DNA from: Planctomycetota bacterium
GTDB lineage: Bacteria > Planctomycetota > Phycisphaerae > FEN-1346
Length of the DNA: 64,000 nucleotides
Reading direction: 5' to 3'
Assembly (NCBI GenBank): GCA_030602705.1
Contig: JAUVZF010000008.1
Span: 1 to 64,000, forward strand
In this document: piece by piece, positions 25,042-33,102 of the stretch
Layout: the number at the start of each line of letters is the position of its first letter
Position numbering within the stretch: position 1 is the stretch's first letter
Translations under genes and position numbers: made by a program
Notes under the pieces: generated by a model
Databases searched by the model: none
The model's input: only the letters and a program-made list of their open reading frames with translations
Told to the model about the DNA's origin: nothing

Positions 25042-26496
25042 ATGAGAAAGCAGTGTATTCACCCAGGGTTGGTCGCAATAATACTACTAGATGCGATTGT
25101 AATGTCCTTAATAACGCTTCTGCCGGCTGTTCAGCTCCGCGGCGAAGAACTTGAGGTTTGGGCAAGCTCATTACATGGTAGCGTGTATGAACTATGGGGC
25201 GGTCTCGGGCCCTGCCCGACAATGCAGAGGCCCTGGGGCCCAGTACCAGGATACTATAGGGCGCCCGAATACGGGTACGTTCAGCTGGACACGGCTACTG
25301 GGCACAAGGTTTTTGACATCACGGAATCCTATCCGTACTACGTCATCGGGACGCGGCGCGAGATGGCACTCGATGCTGTGCGTCTACCCAACGGGGAGTA
25401 CCTAACGGGAGAGTCGCACGACCCATTAGCCGAGTGGGGCAATTCCCACCTCCCATTCGTTTTCGATGACGACGGACAGCTCGTGGGGAACCCGTTGGAC
25501 TATGCCAGCGATACGTACCTGTGGGGTCCGCCAGATGGGATGACGAACAACCTTGGGCATCCCCCCTGCATGGGGACGACAAATGAGATATTTGAGGGCT
25601 TCCTCACCTTCGAATGCCGCCCCAACCTGTATGGATTGTTCGTCGGGTCGGACGACCCGTCCATCGGCATGAAGGGACAAACGGACGCCAAGAAGTCGTA
25701 TCAGAAGTTTGCCGCGTTTGACATGTGGCAGGGTGGCGCGCGCCTTGATTTCATGTTCAACGCGTCGACGCCAACAGCAAAAAAAGACATTTTCAACAAA
25801 TTAAAGACCGGAGAGCAGGACTTGCTTGCCGGTGACGTCGTTGTGTTCTTTTATTCTGGCCACGGTGTAGGCTGCCTGGGGCCTGAGAAGATGGCTTATA
25901 CGTCAAACAGCAACGAGTGGCTAACGGACGATTCGCTAGCGGCATGGTTTGAGGGAACGGCCGGCGTTGACGGGCAACGACTTGATCCCCAGATTTGGAA
26001 TGCCGTCAATAAACTCTTTGTTTTTGACTGTTGCAGCGCCGATGGTTTCTGGGGACCGGGAGATGACGGCGATGACATCGCACGGTTGCCCAAAGCCGCC
26101 TTGCTGGCCGCCTGCTGCGAATGTTGTGGCACGGGTTTTGACGCAAACGGAGAGGGGTTCCTAGCGAAAGCGGTGCAGGCGGGCACCACCTTAGTCCCCT
26201 ATGGGGATGGCAAGTTCGCCGCAGCTGATCTGGACCATGACGGGCTTTCTTTCCCTGAGTTGGAAGCGTTCGTGCAACAGTACGGACAACAGTTTTATTC
26301 CCATCTCGAGGGGCTCGAAATGTACCTTAAGGATGCTGAAACCGCTCCATTCCATTGGGATTGCGTGGGCCAGGCATCTGGCGACTTTAACCTCGGAGTG
26401 ATGGGCGAGCCGATGACCATGCCGGAGCCCGCCACGCTCGCGCTGCTGGCCCTTGGTGGCCTGAGCCTGTTCGCGCGCCGGAAGAAAGGGGCCTGA
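25042..26496 (+). CDS. Secreted caspase-like (C14) protein with PEP-CTERM anchor
   Basis: 484 residues. A hydrophobic signal (LVAIILLDAIVMSLITLLPA) precedes ~170 residues of unknown type, then a caspase-hemoglobinase fold: NLYGLFVGSDD, VVVFFYSGHGVG with H274, and LFVFDCCSADGF with catalytic candidate C331. The tail MPEPATLALLALGGLSLFARRK is a PEP-CTERM sorting signal. ATG 25042 follows GGGAGGGG. Base use is visibly richer in A+T than in neighbouring genes. The whole gene lies between the two direct repeats. Substrate and activity are unknown. Confidence 0.82.
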   Translation: MRKQCIHPGLVAIILLDAIVMSLITLLPAVQLRGEELEVWASSLHGSVYELWGGLGPCPTMQRPWGPVPGYYRAPEYGYVQLDTATGHKVFDITESYPYYVIGTRREMALDAVRLPNGEYLTGESHDPLAEWGNSHLPFVFDDDGQLVGNPLDYASDTYLWGPPDGMTNNLGHPPCMGTTNEIFEGFLTFECRPNLYGLFVGSDDPSIGMKGQTDAKKSYQKFAAFDMWQGGARLDFMFNASTPTAKKDIFNKLKTGEQDLLAGDVVVFFYSGHGVGCLGPEKMAYTSNSNEWLTDDSLAAWFEGTAGVDGQRLDPQIWNAVNKLFVFDCCSADGFWGPGDDGDDIARLPKAALLAACCECCGTGFDANGEGFLAKAVQAGTTLVPYGDGKFAAADLDHDGLSFPELEAFVQQYGQQFYSHLEGLEMYLKDAETAPFHWDCVGQASGDFNLGVMGEPMTMPEPATLALLALGGLSLFARRKKGA

Positions 26497-26506
26497 CGCG
26501 CGAGGC

Positions 26507-26579
26507 AACTGCACTGGCTGGTCGCGCTGTTTGCCGTGCTGTTTATCGGACAGTACGTGGCCCGGGCGGTGCTCATCGG
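26507..26579 (+). repeat. Direct repeat, copy 2 (orphan permease 3' end)
   Basis: Exact copy of 24186-24258, 2,321 bp away, beginning 11 bases after the caspase-like gene stop. The frame LHWLVALFAV...VLIGR followed by TAG would be a natural permease ending, but no permease body precedes it. Confidence 0.95.
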
Positions 26580-26673
26580 GCGGTAGGGCCGGGCGGCCGT
26601 TCCGCCGCAGGCGCGACGTGGTGCGCGCAGCGGCCAGACACGTCGCCGCACTCCAGGCGGCGAGCCCCACCGA

Positions 26674-27288
26674 TCATTTCAACCGGCCGGCGATCTCGTC
26701 GGCGAACTTGTCGACCTTTGCCTTGACCTCGTCGGCGCCGTCGCTTACCAGAACGATCGTGCTGGGCCCCGGCGTGCCGTTACAGGCCTTGACAATGCCC
26801 GCCACGGCCTCGACGGATTTCGCGCACTTCGGTTCGGACTTGCCCATGATGAGGGCGGCAAAAGGTTTCTTTGCGAGCCGCTCGCCCCCCGCGACGAAGA
26901 TCTCGAAAAACCGCTCGTCGAACATCTTGTGCATCTTCCAACTGACATCGCCGAAATAGGACGGGCTGGCGAGCACGACCAGGCGCGCGCTGAGAATCTC
27001 GTCGCGGCTCTTGACCTCGCCGGCCGCTACGGCTCCGGCGCTGAGGCCTTTGCCGCGAAGGGCCGCGGCCGTCTGCTCGGCCAGGGTCTTACAGTTGACG
27101 GCCGCCGGGGTCGGGCACGAGACGGCATCCACGTTTGCCGGCGTGACCTTCTCGGTCACGGGGGTGCCGCCGGCGTGGATAATGAGGACGTCGGGCGGCT
27201 TCTCCTGAGCCGGCGCCAGGGGCGAACGCGTCGCACAGCCGGCAATCAGTGCCGCCACAAGCAATCCGGGAATCATCGGTCGTTTCAT
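26674..27288 (-). CDS. Flavodoxin-fold lipoprotein
   Basis: 204 residues. Type II signal peptide with lipobox LIAGC. The body resembles the FMN-binding flavodoxin/NADPH-FMN reductase fold (VLIIHAGGTPVTEK, LVVLASPSYFGDVSWKMHKMF, KPFAALIMG). An exported flavodoxin-like protein is unusual; FMN binding is inferred. AAAGGA precedes ATG 27288. It lies 36 bp downstream of dapB. Confidence 0.75.
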   Translation of the reverse strand: MKRPMIPGLLVAALIAGCATRSPLAPAQEKPPDVLIIHAGGTPVTEKVTPANVDAVSCPTPAAVNCKTLAEQTAAALRGKGLSAGAVAAGEVKSRDEILSARLVVLASPSYFGDVSWKMHKMFDERFFEIFVAGGERLAKKPFAALIMGKSEPKCAKSVEAVAGIVKACNGTPGPSTIVLVSDGADEVKAKVDKFADEIAGRLK

Positions 27289-27324
27289 CGTTTTTGTCCT
27301 TTCGTGTTGGGTGGTCCGCAATTC

Positions 27325-28116
27325 TCAGAGCCCCAGGACGTCGGCCATGCTGTAGAGGCCCGGCCCGCGGTCGGCGACCCAGCGGAGGGCCCGCAGGGCG
27401 CCGCGGCCGAACGTCTCGCGGCTGTGGGCGACGTGCTTCAGTTCCAGCCGCTCGCCCAGCGCGGTGTAGTAGATGATGTGCTCGCCGACGATGTCGCCGC
27501 CGCGGATGGCGTGCAGTCCGATCTCGCCGGGCCGGCGCGGTTGATGGCCCGGCCCGCGACCGTGAACGGCCGCCTCGGCGAGGTTGCGGCCCGTGGCCTT
27601 GGCGATCTCCTCGGCGATCTTGATGGCGGTGCCCGAAGGGGCGTCTTTCTTGAACCGGTGGTGGGCCTCGACGATCTCGATGTCGTAATCATCGCCAAGC
27701 GCGCGGGCCAGTTCGGCCGCCGTGTGGAACAGAATGTTGACGCCCACGCTCATGTTCGGGGCGAGGACGACGGCGGTCTCCTTGGCGGCCGCCTCGATAC
27801 GCTCATGCTGCTCCTGCGAGAAGCCCGTCGTCCCGACGACGCACGGCACGCAGGCCGCAGCGCACGTCTCGATGCGCTGGATCGATCCGTCGGGAAGCGA
27901 GAAGTCGACCAGCACGTCCGGTGCTTCCGAGAGGTCCTCGGTTACCTTCAGGTCCAGGTCCGCGGCGCCGCCGAGCACGCCGGCGCTCGTGCCAAGATAC
28001 GGATGGCCGGGCGCCTCGAGGGCGGCCACGAGTTGAAGGTCCTCGGCTTCGGCGATGAGGCGGATGAGTGTGCGGCCCATGCGGCCGGCGGCGCCGGAGA
28101 CGGCAACGTGAATCAT
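27325..28116 (-). CDS. dapB: 4-hydroxy-tetrahydrodipicolinate reductase
   Basis: Reduces HTPA to tetrahydrodipicolinate in lysine/meso-DAP synthesis. 263 residues: NAD(P) site VAVSGAAGRMGRTL, VDFSLPDG, CVVGTTGFS, ANMSVGVN-type segment (APNMSVGVNIL), catalytic EAHHRFKKDAPSGTA and the domain RGGDIVGEHIIYY. AAGGAG precedes ATG 28116. Confidence 0.95.
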   Translation of the reverse strand: MIHVAVSGAAGRMGRTLIRLIAEAEDLQLVAALEAPGHPYLGTSAGVLGGAADLDLKVTEDLSEAPDVLVDFSLPDGSIQRIETCAAACVPCVVGTTGFSQEQHERIEAAAKETAVVLAPNMSVGVNILFHTAAELARALGDDYDIEIVEAHHRFKKDAPSGTAIKIAEEIAKATGRNLAEAAVHGRGPGHQPRRPGEIGLHAIRGGDIVGEHIIYYTALGERLELKHVAHSRETFGRGALRALRWVADRGPGLYSMADVLGL

Positions 28117-28133
28117 GGCTCACTCCTTGCGCG

Positions 28134-28160
28134 GCTGAGCGGTATCAGGTAAGTCTTGTC
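28134..28160. repeat. Isolated MITE-end-like sequence
   Basis: TGAGCGGTATCAGGTAAGTC closely resembles the left end of the element at 2741-2969 (TAAGCAGGGTCAGGTAAGTC). No matching second end is seen nearby. Confidence 0.5.
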
Positions 28161-28261
28161 CACCTCCCGCGCGGCGGGTGTCCTCACCCACCGCGCAAAA
28201 CTGGAGCCCGCCGGCATGATGTGTGCCGGCGGCCTGCCCGCGCGATGTGGCACGGGGCCGG

Positions 28262-29593
28262 TCACGCCTGGATGGCCGCAATGATCTCATCGAGGTTGTC
28301 CTCAACCAGGATGGGGCGGTTTCCGAACGTGGCGCCGCGCACGCCGTATCCGGCGTACGTGTCGGCCAGTTCTTCGTCGGTCCGGGTGTGATAGGCGACG
28401 GTGATGTTCGGGTCCTTGAGCGGGTGGCCGGTCAGGACACAGACGACTCGCTCGTCGGGGCCGATGGTGCCGGCCTGGCGGAGTTTCCGCACGCCGGCGA
28501 CGCTGGCGGCCGATGCGGGCTCGCATCCGAACCCGCCCCGGCTGACCTGCGCCTTGGCGTCGAGGATCTCCTGGTCGCCCACCTTCTCGACGATGCCGTC
28601 GGTCCAGGCGAGGGCCCGGAGGCATTTCTTGAGGTTCACCGGCCGGTTGATCTCGATGGCCGAGGCCACCGTCCGGGCCCGCCGGTGCTCGGACTCCATC
28701 TGCCGGTAGAAGGCGGCGATGCGGGCGTCGTCCACGCGGCCGTCGTTCCAGGTTATCTTCTCCTGGTTGACGATCCGGTAGAGCGTGTCGGCACCGGCGG
28801 CGTTGATGACGGCCATCCGCGGGATTCGCGAAATGAGGCCGAGACTTTTGAGTTCGCGAAACGCCTTGCCGAAGGCCGACGAGTTGCCCAGGTTGCCGCC
28901 CGGCACGACGACCCAGTCGGGCACGTCCCACAGCAGCCCCTCGATGATGCGGTACATGATGGTTTTCTGGCCTTCGAGGCGGAACGGGTTCAGGCTGTTC
29001 ATCAGGTAGAGCCGGAGTTCCTTCGCCACTTCCTTGACCCGTTTCATGCAGGTATCGAAATCGCCCTGTACCTGGACGACCCGCACGCCGTAGTCAAGGG
29101 CCTGGGCCAGTTTGCCGTAGGCGATCTTGCCGCTGCCCACCAGCACCACCGCCGGAATCTGCCCGTCCACGGCGGAGTACATGGCCACCGACGCGCTGGT
29201 GTTGCCGGTCGAGGCGCAGATGGCTCGCGTGGCGCCCACGAGGTGGGCGTGCGTGAAGGCCGCCGTCATGCCGTTGTCTTTGAAACTGCCCGACGGGTTC
29301 ATGCCCTCGTACTGGAGGAACAGGCGGCCACGGTTCATCCGCGCGTAGGGCGCCACCCGGTCGGCCTGCTGAAAGACGGTCTTGCCTTCTCCGACCGTGA
29401 TGATGTGGTCGGGGGCGGCAAACGGCAGGAGTTCGTGGTACTGCCATACCCCGGAGAAGGCCAGCGGGTCGCCCACCACCGACCATTTCTCCTCGAACCC
29501 TTCAAGCCGCTCGGGCAGCACGGCCCGCGACCAGTCGTAGCCGACGTCGAGCAGGTCGCCGCACGTCGGGCACTCAAAGAGCGGTTCGTCCAC
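28262..29593 (-). CDS. thrC: Threonine synthase
   Basis: Converts O-phosphohomoserine to threonine with PLP. The PLP lysine is K105 in NPSGSFKDNG; CASTGNTSAS and VPGGNLGNSSAFGKA bind phosphate. The first canonical start is GTG 29593, used here. However, the same frame upstream encodes YQECINADCRARFG, the first half of a zinc ribbon whose second half (FECPTC) is inside. That segment has no ATG/GTG/TTG; only ATC or ATT codons (29653-29668) follow a GGAAGG site before an in-frame stop. The true start is therefore uncertain. Confidence 0.9.
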   Translation of the reverse strand: MDEPLFECPTCGDLLDVGYDWSRAVLPERLEGFEEKWSVVGDPLAFSGVWQYHELLPFAAPDHIITVGEGKTVFQQADRVAPYARMNRGRLFLQYEGMNPSGSFKDNGMTAAFTHAHLVGATRAICASTGNTSASVAMYSAVDGQIPAVVLVGSGKIAYGKLAQALDYGVRVVQVQGDFDTCMKRVKEVAKELRLYLMNSLNPFRLEGQKTIMYRIIEGLLWDVPDWVVVPGGNLGNSSAFGKAFRELKSLGLISRIPRMAVINAAGADTLYRIVNQEKITWNDGRVDDARIAAFYRQMESEHRRARTVASAIEINRPVNLKKCLRALAWTDGIVEKVGDQEILDAKAQVSRGGFGCEPASAASVAGVRKLRQAGTIGPDERVVCVLTGHPLKDPNITVAYHTRTDEELADTYAGYGVRGATFGNRPILVEDNLDEIIAAIQA

Positions 29594-29669
29594 GCCGAAG
29601 CGTGCGCGGCAATCGGCGTTGATGCACTCCTGGTACGCGATGTCGGTCCGGATGGCGATGGCTCGAATC

Positions 29670-29706
29670 CTTCCCTATTCCCTGTTCCCCATTCCCTGTT
29701 CCCTGC
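29670..29706. repeat. TTCCCTATTCCCTGTTCCCC low-complexity tract
   Basis: Repeated CCCTRTTCCC units just upstream of thrC. Related short stretches lie at 45893-45904 (cimA stop), ~62960 and 63215-63240. It may have replaced the original thrC 5' region. Confidence 0.7.
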
Positions 29707-29709
29707 CTC

Positions 29710-31098
29710 TCACAGCGCCCACGGCGCCCACGGTTTGCCGGCACGGGTCATCGGCGGGGGTGCCTTCTTGACCCGCTCTGCGATAGCCTTTTCCTCGGCG
29801 TTGTCGAACCCGAAGAGCCAGGCGGCCCCCAGGTTGCCGAGCAGGACGGCGGCGCCACGCCGCGCGACGGGCCGCCGCTCGTATGCCGCGACGAACTCGT
29901 CGCGGTCCGCGGGCGTGTCCCAGAGGGTGAACCAGACGCCGCGGAGGTCCTTGAGCGTCTTGTCGGCCGCCACTCTCGACAGGCGAGTCGCCTCGGCGCT
30001 CGGACCGGAGGCGAGCAGATAGAACCGGTCGCCGCCCCAGCCGGTCGCCGCCGGGTTCGTCCAGGCATCGGCCATCTGCATCGTCATAAGGCTGCGCTGC
30101 CTTCCCGGCGGCGTGGTCAGGATCGCGCAGAGCATCTCGCCGACCGTGTTGGTGTGGACCACCCATCGTCCCGGCCGATGGAGTATCTTGCGGGCGGCCG
30201 CGTCGTGCACCTCCACCGGCTCGTCTCGGGCTGCGGGGTTCCAGTACTTTTCCGGGTGGAGGATCTGTTCGGTGGACCGTGGCGGGTCTTTGGCGGCGGC
30301 CAGAAGGTTGCGGCCGATGGCCCGGTTATCGCCCAGCATGGCCGCCAGCAGGTTGCCCTTGGCCAGGAACTGCATCCCGCAGATGTAGGTTGCCAGGATG
30401 GTTGAGAAGTACCGCGGTGCGCTGGTGAAGACTTTGCTCCGCTCGATTTCGCCGGCGGCGTAGCCCTGGAGTTCGGCCAGGTTGAAACGGCCCGACAGTT
30501 GCGCCCGGGTCATGTACTGCATCATCAGCGACGTGGCCGACCCTTCGGCGACCGACGCGGCTACCAGGTCCAGGTCCTCGCTCTTGCCGATGAGCGATTT
30601 GAGGAACTTATCGAGCCCGATGTGCTGGTCGTCCAGGGCGTGGGTCAGTTCGTGGGCGAGCATGATCCGCACGACGAGTTCCGGCAGTTTCTCGTCCCGC
30701 GCAACGAGGTACAGCGCCTTGGTATCGGCGTCGTAGTAACCGCCCACTTGCTCTTCGAGAAGGCCGAGGAGCGTCTTCTTGAGGTCGCAGTCCGGCGGCA
30801 GCAGGCCGATGGTCCGAAGGAACGCCTGAATCTTGCGGATGCGCTCGGGCGGCACCTGCTCCTGGATCTGTTTCTTGACGTACGCCATGGCGTCCTGCGG
30901 CGTGCAGAACCGTTTCTCGACCACCTGCTTGAACGTCCACCCGCGAAGGGCCTCCACCTCCTTGGCGACCTCGTCGGCCACGCCCGCCAGTTCGTCGGAC
31001 GCCGTCGCCGCAGCCGCCGTCGCGCCGGCGGCCGTTGGCACGCTCGCATAGAGCACCAGGGGGATGATGAGCAGATGCGGCAGGCGGAAACGCTTCAT
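29710..31098 (-). CDS. Secreted zinc metallopeptidase-like protein
   Basis: 462 residues with signal peptide (LPHLLIIPLVLYASVPTAAGA). HExxH motif H149-E150-L-T-H153 in IMLAHELTHALDDQH, and a downstream acidic stretch (AASVAEGSA) that could supply the third ligand. No named family is evident. Probably envelope or extracellular. AAAGGACC precedes ATG 31098. Confidence 0.8.
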   Translation of the reverse strand: MKRFRLPHLLIIPLVLYASVPTAAGATAAAATASDELAGVADEVAKEVEALRGWTFKQVVEKRFCTPQDAMAYVKKQIQEQVPPERIRKIQAFLRTIGLLPPDCDLKKTLLGLLEEQVGGYYDADTKALYLVARDEKLPELVVRIMLAHELTHALDDQHIGLDKFLKSLIGKSEDLDLVAASVAEGSATSLMMQYMTRAQLSGRFNLAELQGYAAGEIERSKVFTSAPRYFSTILATYICGMQFLAKGNLLAAMLGDNRAIGRNLLAAAKDPPRSTEQILHPEKYWNPAARDEPVEVHDAAARKILHRPGRWVVHTNTVGEMLCAILTTPPGRQRSLMTMQMADAWTNPAATGWGGDRFYLLASGPSAEATRLSRVAADKTLKDLRGVWFTLWDTPADRDEFVAAYERRPVARRGAAVLLGNLGAAWLFGFDNAEEKAIAERVKKAPPPMTRAGKPWAPWAL

Positions 31099-31363
31099 GG
31101 GTCTTGCGGTCCTTTCGCCACCAGGTCCGAAACGTCCGACCGCACGATTCTAAGGCCGTGCGGCGCCAGGTTTCCAGCGTATTCCGCCTCACGCCACGAG
31201 TGGTTCGGGAAGGCCAGGATGTGGCAAGCGGATGACGATGTGGGAAGAACCGATTGGGCAGGATGACCGCGCCGAGGAGGCGACTCCTCGGGCATCGGCC
31301 CGTGAGGGTTGCGCCCTGGTGCCCGTATAGCCACCGGGGTAGAAGGAATGTGAGCCTTCTCCG

Positions 31364-31392
31364 TTGCCGCCCTTTCCCCCGCCTCTTATAAT
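31364..31392 (+). promoter_or_regulatory. Candidate promoter for a leaderless radical SAM mRNA
   Basis: TTGCCG (31364-31369), 17 bases, perfect TATAAT (31387-31392). The -10 box ends six bases before ATG 31399, so transcription should start at about the A of the start codon. Confidence 0.6.
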
Positions 31393-31398
31393 GCTCCC

Positions 31399-32925
31399 AT
31401 GACGTGGAAACGGCCACTGCTCGTCTACCCGTACTCGCCCGACAAGAAGAGCGAGCAACTGTACGGTGGACTGGCGATCATCAATCCGATCGGCCTCGAG
31501 ATCGTCGCGACGGCCTTGAAGCCTGCTGTCGAGGACCTCAGGCTCGTTGACATGCGGTTGGAGAAGCGGCCGCTCGAGGACCTGGTCCGCGAGTTCCGGC
31601 CCGACATGATCGCCGTGTCGCTCATGTGGGGCCGCGACGACTACTCCGACGCGCTGATTCACAACCTGCCGCGCGACACAACGCTCGTGGTCGGCGGCCT
31701 GTACGCCACACGCCACGCCGACGAGATGGTCGAGGCGCTGCCCGAGATGGACATCCTCGCCATCGGCTACGGCGACGAGACGCTGCCTCGCCTCATCGAG
31801 CACGGCTCGCCGGAAGGCGTCGCAGGATTCTGGTATCGCGACCGCGCCACGGCGTACCCGCCCGACCGGCGCAAGCCGCGCGCATCCAAGGCACGGCCGG
31901 ACGAGACCGGCCGTGGCACGCGCCTATCCGAAACCGCCGCACACCTCATCAAGAACCCACTCTACCCCGGCCGCACCATCGACCACCTGCACATCGACCG
32001 CTCGATACGCCGGTACGATTACCCGTGGCTGACGCTCAAGGGCGACAACGTCATCACGAGCGTGGGCTGCCCCATGGTCTGCGCCTTCTGCAAGTGGCGT
32101 GAGAACATCTTCGGCGAGGCCCAGCCCTGGATCGGACGCGAGGCCGAGGACGTCGTCGCCGAACTCGAAGAGACCGACGCAGACATCGTCCACATCGTCG
32201 ATGCCAACTTCGCCGCCGATGCCGAACGTGTCGAGAGAATCTGCGACCTTCTGATCCAGCGCGACGTGCGGCACCTGTACGCCTGTGAGATCCGCGTCAA
32301 CCCGCTCTACAAGAACGCCCGTCTCGTCCGCAAGATGGAGCAGGCGGGGTTCTTCATGTTTATGGTGGGCCTGGAATCCTACCAGCCGCACCTGCTTAAG
32401 GCCATGCGCAAGGGCTACACCGTCAAGATGGCACGAAAGGCCTTCGAGCACCTGCGCGAGACCAAGATCCTGACGCTCGGCAACTTCCTCATCGGCAACC
32501 CCGGCGAGACCGAGGACCAGATGCTCGGCATCGCCGACTACGCCGCCGAACTGGGCGTCGATTTCATCAGCCCCAACAAGATCTACGCCTACGAGGACAC
32601 CGACTTCGAGCGGTGGGTCCTCTCTCAACCCGGCATGAAAGTGGCCGGCCGCCGCCGATACGTCGTCAGCGACTCGTGCAGCCTCGAGGACCTCCGGCGC
32701 ATCCAGGCCGGGATCATGCTGCGGTTCCTTCGCAAACACCCGCCGACTATCCCGTACCGAAAGGCCCTGGCCCATCCGATGGTGCGGAAGATCGGCCGCG
32801 AGAAGGTCCGACGGGCAATGCTCCGCAGCCTCTGGAACCACGTGTCCGACGTGACCTTCCGCCGGCGGGCCGTCAAGAAACTGGTGAAATACTTCCGTCG
32901 CCCTTCCCGCGCGGCCGCCGTGTAA
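31399..32925 (+). CDS. B12-binding radical SAM protein
   Basis: 508 residues. The N terminus resembles a cobalamin-binding Rossmann domain (PDMIAVSLMWGRDD, LVVGGLYATRHADE, ILAIGYGDETL). The SAM cluster is CPMVCAFC (C224, C228, C231). A long C-terminal part ends in a basic tail. Similar proteins act on hopanoids, chlorins or phosphonates; the substrate here is unknown. Residues ~163-175 (KARPDETGRGTR) are encoded by a GCACGGCC palindrome (31891-31919) inserted in frame. Confidence 0.88.
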   Translation: MTWKRPLLVYPYSPDKKSEQLYGGLAIINPIGLEIVATALKPAVEDLRLVDMRLEKRPLEDLVREFRPDMIAVSLMWGRDDYSDALIHNLPRDTTLVVGGLYATRHADEMVEALPEMDILAIGYGDETLPRLIEHGSPEGVAGFWYRDRATAYPPDRRKPRASKARPDETGRGTRLSETAAHLIKNPLYPGRTIDHLHIDRSIRRYDYPWLTLKGDNVITSVGCPMVCAFCKWRENIFGEAQPWIGREAEDVVAELEETDADIVHIVDANFAADAERVERICDLLIQRDVRHLYACEIRVNPLYKNARLVRKMEQAGFFMFMVGLESYQPHLLKAMRKGYTVKMARKAFEHLRETKILTLGNFLIGNPGETEDQMLGIADYAAELGVDFISPNKIYAYEDTDFERWVLSQPGMKVAGRRRYVVSDSCSLEDLRRIQAGIMLRFLRKHPPTIPYRKALAHPMVRKIGREKVRRAMLRSLWNHVSDVTFRRRAVKKLVKYFRRPSRAAAV

Positions 32926-33002
32926 AGCCGCCCGAGGGGCGCCGTGCCTCGGCCCGACCCGGGACTCGCCCCGGACACGAAGTGGCGGTTATGGCTTTTT
33001 GC

Positions 33003-33031
33003 TTGACTGTGCCGGCCGGCCTGCCTCTAAT
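33003..33031 (+). promoter_or_regulatory. Promoter for the TPR protein gene
   Basis: TTGACT (33003-33008), 17 bases, TCTAAT (33026-33031), 72 bases before the ATG at 33103. Confidence 0.5.
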
Positions 33032-33102
33032 AATCGGTGTGGGTCATTGCAATCACGGAGTCTCGATAGACTAGGACCGCTCATCTGACGGAGGGCTCGC
33101 CC

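Noticed and set aside
28223-30022. 599-codon plus-strand ORF
   Set aside because: Antisense to thrC and the metallopeptidase, both strongly supported by motifs.
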